Shown piece after piece: positions 54,882-61,933 of a stretch of DNA of 64,000 nt. The position numbers and the translations under genes were made by a program. The stretch is taken from the NCBI GenBank assembly GCA_947090755.1, contig CAMUPF010000009.1, positions 1 through 64,000 of the forward strand, read 5' to 3'. Under the pieces are notes generated by a model. It saw nothing but the letters and a program-made list of their open reading frames with translations, was not told where the DNA came from and searched no databases. The stretch's first letter is position 1. Every line of letters starts with the position of its first letter. The DNA comes from an uncultured Candidatus Melainabacteria bacterium (lineage in GTDB: Bacteria > Cyanobacteriota > Vampirovibrionia > Gastranaerophilales > Gastranaerophilaceae).

Positions 54882-56595
54882 CGCTGTTTGCCACCTCAAT
54901 ATACAATCTTAATTCCTTGCGTTTTTCCCTGCTATCCTCGTCAGAAAAAATATAAATAACCTTGTTATGGCCTTCTTTTATGTGTTTTGTTATATCAATA
55001 CGGTTGATTGATTCCCCGATAATATGGCTCTGCAACGGGAAAATCCTGTCTTTTCCGTTAATATTCAAGATGATATTAGCGACCTTTTCTCGATTATCCA
55101 CGACAAGAAATACTTTATCTTTATCGGCATAAAAGCTTTGTGCAACAAAATTATTGTCTTTTGAAAGTATAATCGGTTTTGTTGCAAGAACAATGCCGGT
55201 ATAATAATGGAAAAGTATGTCTTTATAAGATTTTTTCAATTCCTGTGCCATAAATCCGGCGCCAAACTGGCTCATACCGACACCGTGACCGTAGCCGCCA
55301 CCGTAAGCTTTTATTGAAAGCAGTTTGCCGTTATCATCATACGTCGGAACAAATACAACATTTGCAGAAGGCAGTGCTTTTCCGTCTTTTATAAAAGAGC
55401 GGCGAATTACAAGTTCTTTAAACAGATGATAATTCTTTTTATTTGTTTGAACGACAAGTTCGATAATTTTTCCGGATTTACCGCGACGCTTAACAACGAT
55501 ATTTTCAATTTCACCGAGTTTTTCGCCTTTTGCAAACTCCGGTGTCACGAAACTTGTAAGGCTTTGTGCAGGTAAAGTCGTTTCAAGATTGGCTCTGAGT
55601 TCGTCGGCTGTCCATTCACGCGTCCATCGGTAATAAGGGGATTTCAGGTCAAATGAGTCCGGAACCGTACTGTAAAACTTCAGTGCGTCCTCTTCATTTT
55701 CCAGCGACGGCTGATCCGGAATATCCGGTTTTGCGACCAGATACGGTTTCACAATTGAAGGGAACGCCTTTGTTTTCGGGTCAGAAAAAACATACGCAAA
55801 ATCCTCGGTATACCCGCCTGCAGTTGAACTATACTGCGCCAGTATCAAATCCCAGCCGTAAAGTGCCACAAGCCCTTCGGTTTCTTTCACCGCCTGCGTT
55901 GCAATTTCTTTTTCTGTATTTGCGCCATAGTAAACCTGACTTGCCACAGAATCCACCACATCATAATTCGGCGACGCCTTCACCCGCGGCGAAAGAACAT
56001 AATTCCGCGCCGTAACACTCTGTGCCTTCAAGGCTTCCAGCCCGAAACGCACAGGCATTTCGTTAGGAACGACACCTTTCAAATATTCTTCAACTTCAAC
56101 CATATTAACAAGGTTGAAAAATCCGTTTGTCGTACTTTTAACAATTTCAAACGCGCCGTGATAAAGCGCAGGTTTTCCCGCACGTTTCAAATTTCCGACG
56201 CCCAGAAGTCCGTTATCGCAAACAAAATGCACGGGGCCGGAAACTTCCTCAAGAAGTTTTGAACCCGAATAAATTTCAAACATTCCTCTTGAAGTCAATT
56301 TGACGTTAATCAAAGAATTTGCGCCAACGGTTGTAATGAACTTATTCCCGTCATAAATCCCGACAGAATCCGTACCATATACGGTAATTTCTTTGTAATT
56401 ATACGAATTAAAAGCCTGATTTCCGATACCTACACGAATAACCTCTGAGGACGGGGCGCGATGTTCCACAGCCTGAACCATCCTTTCGCGCGCAATCTGC
56501 AAAGTTTTTTCCGGAATCTGGTACGCATTAGCACTCAACCCCAGAACCACGACAAGCAGCGACGCTGTCAGAATTGTACTTATTTTACTTCCCAA
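54868..56595 (-). CDS. SpoIID/LytB-domain protein
   Basis: A 575-aa exported protein with an N-terminal signal/anchor helix (ILTASLLVVVLGLSANA). The SpoIID domain (~170-480) includes VEEYLKGVVPNEMP, LEALKAQSVTARNYV, YSSTAGGYTED and GGGYGHGVGMSQFGA. SpoIID proteins are lytic transglycosylases on denuded glycan strands; in cyanobacteria-like lineages they occur outside sporulation. It starts with TTG at 56595 (AAGGAT upstream), 16 bp inside cysS, and overlaps murJ at its end. Confidence 0.9.
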   Translation of the reverse strand: MGSKISTILTASLLVVVLGLSANAYQIPEKTLQIARERMVQAVEHRAPSSEVIRVGIGNQAFNSYNYKEITVYGTDSVGIYDGNKFITTVGANSLINVKLTSRGMFEIYSGSKLLEEVSGPVHFVCDNGLLGVGNLKRAGKPALYHGAFEIVKSTTNGFFNLVNMVEVEEYLKGVVPNEMPVRFGLEALKAQSVTARNYVLSPRVKASPNYDVVDSVASQVYYGANTEKEIATQAVKETEGLVALYGWDLILAQYSSTAGGYTEDFAYVFSDPKTKAFPSIVKPYLVAKPDIPDQPSLENEEDALKFYSTVPDSFDLKSPYYRWTREWTADELRANLETTLPAQSLTSFVTPEFAKGEKLGEIENIVVKRRGKSGKIIELVVQTNKKNYHLFKELVIRRSFIKDGKALPSANVVFVPTYDDNGKLLSIKAYGGGYGHGVGMSQFGAGFMAQELKKSYKDILFHYYTGIVLATKPIILSKDNNFVAQSFYADKDKVFLVVDNREKVANIILNINGKDRIFPLQSHIIGESINRIDITKHIKEGHNKVIYIFSDEDSREKRKELRLYIEVANSDGRN

Positions 56596-57953
56596 ACTGT
56601 ACCATCCTTGGAGTCTTTTAATACAATATTCACCTCATCAAGCGCAAGCCTTATTGCGTCAGCCACAGGCCAATTTTTAGCGTCACGTGCTTCTTTACGG
56701 TATCCAATCAAGTCGTCCATTGAAGCGAATTCCCTGCCGAGTTTTTCGCCAACAACTTTCAGCGCCGCCGCAACTTCATCGTCTGATAATTTTGCTTTTT
56801 CAAAGCTGAAACCTAAAACAGTTGCGAGTTTAAACAGGATTGTAAACGCGTTTTCTTCGTCTTTGTTCGCGCGCGTTGCAAGGTCAAAAAGTACCGCAAG
56901 CGCTTTTGATGTGTTCAAATCCTCATCCATCGCTTCAACAAAGGCTTTGTATTCCGGTGTTTCTTCAAGCTTAAGGTCGTCATTAATCTTAGTTTGCTTT
57001 GCGTTAAGCATTCTTTTCACACCGCTTTGCGCCGCTGACAAGGCTTCATCTGAAAACTCAACCGGCATACGATAGTGATTTGTTAAAATAAAGAAACGAA
57101 TTGTATTCGCGTCATAATTTTTCAACATATCGTCAATAGTGAGGAAGTTGCCCAGCGATTTTGACATTTTTTCTTTGTTAATCGTCACAAACCCGTTGTG
57201 AAGCCAGTAATTTACGAACTTACAGCCGTTTGCGCACTCAGATTGCGCGATTTCGTTCTCATGGTGAGGGAAAATCAAATCCGCACCGCCTGCGTGAATA
57301 TCAATGGTTTTGCCCAAATATTTACGGCTCATGGCAGAGCATTCAATGTGCCAGCCCGGACGGCCCACACCCCACGGAGATTTGTAGCCGAATTTCTCGT
57401 CCTTTTTCCACAGCGCGAAGTCAAGTGCGTCCTCTTTAACATCACCTACTTCAACTCTTGCACCGCTTTCTAACTGGTCAATCGGCTGCTTGGAAAGCAT
57501 TCCGTATTGAGGAAATTTTTTCACGCGGAAATAAACATCGCCGTTAACTTCATAGGCATAACCTTTATTAATCAAATCCTTAACGATAGAAATCATTTCG
57601 CCCAGCGTTTTAGTCGCAAACGGTTCGATATCGGGTTTAAGCGTATTGAGTTTCTTCATACTTTCGGCAAAAGCTTTGTACCAGTAAGTAGAAACCTCTT
57701 CCGGAGTCTTGCCTTCTTTTTCCGCTTTTTTAAGAATTTTATCATCCACATCCGTCACGTTACGGCAATATGTCACATCATAGCCCTTGAACTTCAAATA
57801 TCTATAAAGCACATCCCACGTAATATAACAGCGTGCATGTCCAAGATGCGCAAAATCATAAACAGTCGGCCCGCAAACATACATCTTAACTTTATTTTCT
57901 TCAATAGGTTTAAACTCTTCAATCTGATTTGTGAATGAATTAAATAATCTCAT
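56580..57953 (-). CDS. cysS: Cysteinyl-tRNA synthetase
   Basis: A 457-aa class I synthetase. The zinc/HIGH region is VCGPTVYDFAHLGHARCY (HLGH), with KMSKS in KEKMSKSLGNF and zinc ligands in GWHIECSAMS and HHENE. Its length fits the family. It heads an overlapping operon with spoIID-domain, murJ and tsaC genes. Its Shine-Dalgarno (TGAGGA) lies in the 3' arm of a 12-bp hairpin just before the ATG, so translation may be controlled by RNA folding. Confidence 0.97.
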   Translation of the reverse strand: MRLFNSFTNQIEEFKPIEENKVKMYVCGPTVYDFAHLGHARCYITWDVLYRYLKFKGYDVTYCRNVTDVDDKILKKAEKEGKTPEEVSTYWYKAFAESMKKLNTLKPDIEPFATKTLGEMISIVKDLINKGYAYEVNGDVYFRVKKFPQYGMLSKQPIDQLESGARVEVGDVKEDALDFALWKKDEKFGYKSPWGVGRPGWHIECSAMSRKYLGKTIDIHAGGADLIFPHHENEIAQSECANGCKFVNYWLHNGFVTINKEKMSKSLGNFLTIDDMLKNYDANTIRFFILTNHYRMPVEFSDEALSAAQSGVKRMLNAKQTKINDDLKLEETPEYKAFVEAMDEDLNTSKALAVLFDLATRANKDEENAFTILFKLATVLGFSFEKAKLSDDEVAAALKVVGEKLGREFASMDDLIGYRKEARDAKNWPVADAIRLALDEVNIVLKDSKDGTVWEVK

Positions 57954-57954
57954 A

Positions 57955-57983
57955 AAAATATCCTCATAATCTGAGGATATTTT
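57955..57983 (-). promoter_or_regulatory. Hairpin that buries the cysS ribosome site
   Basis: The perfect 12-bp stem AAAATATCCTCA/TGAGGATATTTT with a 5-nt loop ends 1 nt before the cysS ATG. The Shine-Dalgarno TGAGGA is fully paired in it. It could instead or additionally act as a terminator for the pilin fossil side, since its 3' arm ends in five T. Confidence 0.6.
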
Positions 57984-58007
57984 ATCACAAAAAAGACAAA
58001 ATTTAAT

Positions 58008-58091
58008 CTATCGTTTTACACACCGCACATATATATCGTTACGATTCTCAGGTGTTGCATACGCCGAGCCCTGCATTATTGTGAAAAAGCC
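58008..58091 (-). pseudogene. Fossil of a pilin-like adhesin C-terminus
   Basis: The minus strand encodes 27 codons plus stop ending ENRNDIYVRCVKR*. Other family members end in RNDRSFVRCVKR and ANSFNIRCIKR, and the distance from the aromatic start of this block to RCVKR is the same 27 residues as in pilins A and E. No pilin helix, leader, G tract or promoter precedes it; instead the block runs directly into the terminator of the upstream gene. It is the 3' relic of a deleted seventh copy. Confidence 0.65.
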
Positions 58092-58117
58092 GATATTCAC
58101 GTTCAATACCGGCTTTT
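58084..58117 (-). terminator. Terminator of the 180-aa gene
   Basis: Minus-strand hairpin AAAAGCCG/CGGCTTTT with a 17-nt loop and a short T tail, 61 bp after the stop. It overlaps the pilin fossil. Confidence 0.65.
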
Positions 58118-58177
58118 CTATATATAAAATTACACATTTAAAATAAATAAATCAAATTTATCAAAGGGTACAGTCTA

Positions 58178-58720
58178 CTAGCAAAGAGCCATTAACGCTT
58201 TTACTGAACGAGCGTTATCTCTTATCATTTCGATTTCAGAGTTTGCTACTGCGTCTTCAAGAACCTGCATTGCAACTTCTTTGTTTTGAAGTGTCAACAA
58301 CTCGTTGATTGTACTCATTGCAACGCTTGTTGAAAGATCGTTTATACCTTTGCCTTCGTTCATTATAACGATGCTCAAAGATTCAACAACATTTTTTCTA
58401 ACAAGTGCTCTTGCTGTCATCTCTCTGATTGTATCGACAGAAGAATTTGTACCGATTTCGTTCAAAACATTAATTGATTCCATATCTTCGTGCATTGCCA
58501 AACCGTTGATAATGTTTGCGATATGTTTCATATTTTTTTCTGAACTATTTTTGCTGTAATCAATTTTGTTTTGAATTTCAGCACTGATTGAGTTTTGAGA
58601 AGAAGATTCAAAAGTATCTCTTTCCAAAACTGCTGTAGCGCCTGTTGTTTCAGTTTTAGAAGTGTTTCCGAAACTGAAATTCCATTTGCTCATAGTGTTT
58701 TCTTTTTTATTATTTTCCAT
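58178..58720 (-). CDS. Hypothetical helical protein (HEAT-like)
   Basis: A 180-aa soluble protein. A Ser/Thr/Asn-rich N-terminal ~45 residues precedes a helical region with HEAT-like pairs (SINVLNEIGTNSSVDTIREMTARALV, and a C-terminal pair NSEIEMIRDNARSVKALM). AGGAGG before the ATG is strong. It is 29 bp downstream of another unknown gene on the same strand, so they are likely one operon. Function unknown. Confidence 0.75.
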   Translation of the reverse strand: MENNKKENTMSKWNFSFGNTSKTETTGATAVLERDTFESSSQNSISAEIQNKIDYSKNSSEKNMKHIANIINGLAMHEDMESINVLNEIGTNSSVDTIREMTARALVRKNVVESLSIVIMNEGKGINDLSTSVAMSTINELLTLQNKEVAMQVLEDAVANSEIEMIRDNARSVKALMALC

Positions 58721-58749
58721 TAAAATTTCCTCCTGATAGCAGTGTTAAA

Positions 58750-59220
58750 TTAACCCTGCATTCTGCTGCTTTCTAATGCTTCCAGAGCTGCAAATGTTTG
58801 TTTTGTGCTGCTAATTGGAGCAGTTGCATAATATTTTTGTGATGGTGTTCTGTCGATCATTGCCATAATAAGATCTTCAGCGGTTGTTTCGTTTAACCAT
58901 TTTCCAACGGTTTTGAAACCTTCTTTAATTCTGTTGCCAAAAGCTGCAGCAGATTCAGTCCATGCTTTGAACTTTTCGCCAATGTTTGATAAAGAGCCTA
59001 CCTGTGCTGCTTTTTTCAACTTTTCAATTCTTCCTGAAAATCCGATTTTTTCAGCGTTGTTTGTTGTTGAAGACACGTAAACATCAGCATTCAACAAGTT
59101 TCCGTTCATATTTGCAAACGGATTGTGAGATGCTGAGTTGTTTGGTCTCGCAACATTGTTTTCGTGTTTTGACGTATTGAAAATACGTTCACGAATACTT
59201 GCTACTGATAAATTTGCCAT
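58750..59220 (-). CDS. Hypothetical protein with xFxG motif
   Basis: A 156-aa protein of unknown family. The N-terminal ~60 residues are Asn/Ser-rich. EKIGFSGRIEKLKKAAQ contains the xFxG motif and starts an amphipathic helical region (EKFKAWTESAAAFGNRIKEGF). The C-terminus is flexible. No signal peptide. AAAGGATG precedes the ATG. Together with the downstream HEAT-like gene it appears to form a two-gene unit. Confidence 0.7.
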   Translation of the reverse strand: MANLSVASIRERIFNTSKHENNVARPNNSASHNPFANMNGNLLNADVYVSSTTNNAEKIGFSGRIEKLKKAAQVGSLSNIGEKFKAWTESAAAFGNRIKEGFKTVGKWLNETTAEDLIMAMIDRTPSQKYYATAPISSTKQTFAALEALESSRMQG

Positions 59221-59376
59221 TACTTACATCCTTTCGTTAGTATAATGTCTATTCTCGATTAGTCTATTCTACACAGTTTAGAATACCATAGCACCCGTAA
59301 TTGTTAATCGACTAAATGATGTATTATTTTTTAATATTTTATACTTTAGTTGTAGATTTTATGATAAAGTTAAATT

Positions 59377-60138
59377 ATGGAATACAAGAATTTAGAACGA
59401 CTAATAGAAATTATAGAAATCCTTCGCTCGCCCGAAGGCTGCCAGTGGGATAGAGAACAAACCCACAGAACGTTACGTCCGCACATGCTGGAAGAAGCCT
59501 ATGAAGCAGTAGACGCAATGGAAAGCGGCGATTTAAAACACTTACGCGAAGAACTGGGCGATGTTTTGCTTCAAGTCGTTTTGCATTCTCAAATCGCAAA
59601 AGAAGAAGGCGCTTTCTCAATAGAGGACGTGGCACAAACACTTAACGAAAAACTTATCCACCGTCACCCGCATGTTTTTGGTGATACAAAAGTAACTTCA
59701 ACACAAAACATACTTGACAACTGGGATAAATTAAAACAGGAAGAAAAACAGCACCGCAAATCAGCAATGGACGGGATTTCCAAATCCCAATCCGCCCTAA
59801 TGTCCGCGCAAAAAATCAGCAAAAAGGCAGTTAAAACAGGCTTTGAATGGGAATGCGAGGAGGACTTATACCAATGTATTTTCTCAGAGTTTGACGAATT
59901 CAAAGAAGCTTGCCGCGAAGGCGATGAAGAACACAAAGAAGAAGAATTCGGCGACATTCTTTTTGCAGTTGTAAACCTTGCACGCTGGAACAAAATCGAC
60001 GCGGAACAGGCGCTCTTAAAATCAAATAAAAAATTTATAACACGCTTCCGTAAAATGGAAGAATTAGCGACCAAACCGCTTAACGATTACACTCCTGCGG
60101 AATTTGAAGCGCTCTGGCAAACGGTTAAAAAGCAGTAA
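59377..60138 (+). CDS. mazG: Nucleoside triphosphate pyrophosphohydrolase MazG
   Basis: A 253-aa protein with two MazG repeats. The first shows CQWDREQTHRTLRPHMLEEAYE and EELGDVLLQVVLHSQIA with the metal-binding Glu/Asp set. The second has DEFKEACREGDEEHKEEEFGDILFAV. It hydrolyses NTPs to NMPs and PPi, limiting aberrant or signalling nucleotides. A TATGAT box lies 11 nt before the ATG, and no Shine-Dalgarno is visible. Confidence 0.95.
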   Translation: MEYKNLERLIEIIEILRSPEGCQWDREQTHRTLRPHMLEEAYEAVDAMESGDLKHLREELGDVLLQVVLHSQIAKEEGAFSIEDVAQTLNEKLIHRHPHVFGDTKVTSTQNILDNWDKLKQEEKQHRKSAMDGISKSQSALMSAQKISKKAVKTGFEWECEEDLYQCIFSEFDEFKEACREGDEEHKEEEFGDILFAVVNLARWNKIDAEQALLKSNKKFITRFRKMEELATKPLNDYTPAEFEALWQTVKKQ

Positions 60139-60160
60139 AAGCATTCCGCCCGTGCCACTC

Positions 60161-60189
60161 TTGACGAATCTGAAGACATCGTTTAAAAT
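60161..60189 (+). promoter_or_regulatory. Pilin E promoter, TTGACG-17-TAAAAT
   Basis: TTGACG, 17 nt, TAAAAT, followed by GGAGG before the ATG, closely matching the pilin D upstream region. Confidence 0.75.
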
Positions 60190-60214
60190 AAATATATAAA
60201 TTTTTGGAGGTATT

Positions 60215-61361
60215 ATGAAAAATAGAAACCTGAAAAGCCGTGATTTATGGCCTTTTCCGCTAAGGGGGGGGGGGCAAGGCGAGCAGAGCCGCGAAACTTG
60301 CGTTAGCAAGTGAAGAGTCGAGCGCGCGACGGCGAAACCACGCTTTCGACGCAAGCGCGAGCGTCGGCGTTTTACGCGAGCCGCAGTCGTGCCGTGCTGG
60401 CTTTACTATGGCGGAGATTTTGCTGTCATTGACGATTATTGGTGTAGTTGCCGCGATTACGCTGCCATCATTAACGGGTAACATTAACGAACGCACATGG
60501 AACACACAACGAAAGGCACTTTACGCAAGATTTTCGCAGGCAATCGCACTTATGCCATCCTTAAACGGTTACGGGAATTACAACGGAACAAACACCGACG
60601 GAATTGTTTCAGTTACTGAAGATACCGCAGCCGAAACTTTTCTTACAGAAGGATTATCCAAAGTTCTTAAAATCAACAATATCTGCGACGCCGACCATCT
60701 GTCTGACTGCGGTATCGTTGCTTCTTATACAAATATGGCCGGAAGCATAAAGAACTGGCCCAAAAAACTTTCCGAAATGAATAGTATGTTTACAAACACT
60801 TCATATAAAGAAAGTGCAGGAAACGGAGTAACAAATTCATATATTAACCCACAAAAAGATATCGACACAAAAGCCGCAGCGTTTGAAACACAAAACGGCG
60901 AATCTATTGCGGTTTATTACAATCCCAACTGTCAGGGAAGTTTAGCTGAAACAAGCTGGCACTATACACAACCCAAAATGTGCGCTAATTTTATTTATGA
61001 CTTAAACGGGAACAAAGGCCCAAATACAGTTGGTAAAGATATCGGATTTATAACCGCGATTTATCCTGCAGATTCAGTTGTTGTTGCGCCGGTTCCGCTA
61101 ACACGTAATCTCTCGGGCGGCAAAAAACAAATAGAAGCGGGAAAAGCGTGTCATGAAATGGATTCGGAATCAAGATTACCAAATATTGAAGAACTTATGG
61201 CAATGTTCTACAATCGTGATATGCTCGGGATTAATGCCGGACTTTACTGGTCAAGCACTGTAATATCCCCGACAGTTGCATGGCACTTAAACTTTGGTTC
61301 TGCGGACAGCGGGCCACACCCGCGGGCTAATAGTTTTAATATTCGCTGCATTAAACGATAA
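60215..61361 (+). CDS. Pilin-like adhesin E, long GC-rich leader (frame broken as sequenced)
   Basis: This has the same layout as pilin D: ATG 60215 after GGAGG, an MKNRNLKSRDLW leader, 11 G, a ~48-codon GC-rich stretch and CRAG|FTMAEILLSLT. The ATG frame ends at TGA as sequenced; 10 or 13 G would join it, and in the present pilin frame a TAA lies directly before the tract. From MAEILL (60408) the frame is open for 317 aa. The leader is nearly identical to D, while the mature part shows many synonymous changes. The C-terminal domain has SESRLPNIEELMAMF, LYWSST and RCIKR. Confidence 0.85.
60264..60274 (+). repeat. Homopolymeric G tract, 11 nt
   Basis: Eleven G in the leader of pilin E. In-frame lengths are 10 or 13. 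Confidence 0.95.
60275..60411 (+). repeat. GC-rich leader cassette, copy in pilin E
   Basis: Identical to 43346-43482 in pilin D from the G tract to ATGGC. The identity ends as the mature pilin coding region begins. Confidence 0.85.
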
Positions 61362-61366
61362 AATTA

Positions 61367-61392
61367 AGCGGGAAGCCAACGTGTTTCCCGCT
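61367..61392 (+). terminator. Hairpin after pilin E
   Basis: Stem AGCGGGAA/TTCCCGCT 5 bp after the pilin stop. No T run follows; instead the folK promoter starts 2 bp later, so its terminator activity is uncertain. Confidence 0.45.
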
Positions 61393-61393
61393 C

Positions 61394-61423
61394 TTGACAA
61401 CTCGCCTCAAAAACAGGTAAAAT
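61394..61423 (+). promoter_or_regulatory. folK promoter, TTGACA-18-TAAAAT, leaderless
   Basis: TTGACA, 18 nt, TAAAAT, then 6 nt to the folK ATG; there is no room for a ribosome site. Confidence 0.65.
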
Positions 61424-61429
61424 AAGTCT

Positions 61430-61933
61430 ATGGCGATAGTTTATTTAAGTTTAGGTTCAAATAAAGACGACAGAATCGGCTATATTCAACAGGCGAGTTT
61501 ACAACTCGGCGCAATTGAAGGCGTGGAAATCATACGCACTTCGGCCTTCTATGAAACTGAACCGTGGAACATGAAATCTGATAACTGGTTTGTAAACGCT
61601 GTTGTCGAACTTAAAACGACCCTGACGCCGCAAAAACTTTTAGAAGAATGCCGGCGGATTGAAAAACAACTTGGCCGCAAACCTGCAACACCAGGGGTTT
61701 ATGAAGACCGAACCATTGATATTGACATTCTTTTCTACAAAAAAGAAATTATTAACAGCCCGGAATTGACTATTCCGCATAAATACTTACACCTGCGCGC
61801 ATTTACACTTGTTCCGCTTCTTGAACTTATTCCTGATTTTGAACACCCGCTTTTGCATAAAACTATCAGTGAACTTCACGAAGATTTAGAAAACCCCGAA
61901 ATGGTATTTCTCTATGGCACAAGAATCTCATAA
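61430..61933 (+). CDS. folK: 6-hydroxymethyl-7,8-dihydropterin pyrophosphokinase
   Basis: A 167-aa folate pathway kinase that pyrophosphorylates hydroxymethyl-dihydropterin. VYLSLGSNKDDR at the start, FYETEPW, the FVNAVVEL block and DRTIDIDILFY with metal-binding Asp pair are diagnostic. It is probably leaderless. It overlaps the HI0933 flavoprotein gene by 20 bp. Confidence 0.96.
   Translation: MAIVYLSLGSNKDDRIGYIQQASLQLGAIEGVEIIRTSAFYETEPWNMKSDNWFVNAVVELKTTLTPQKLLEECRRIEKQLGRKPATPGVYEDRTIDIDILFYKKEIINSPELTIPHKYLHLRAFTLVPLLELIPDFEHPLLHKTISELHEDLENPEMVFLYGTRIS

Noticed and set aside
16807-61361. Diversity-generating retroelement acting on the DUF1566-like ends
   Set aside because: The C-terminal domains vary and resemble lectin-like folds used by such systems, but no reverse transcriptase, template repeat or adenine-biased variation was found in the window.
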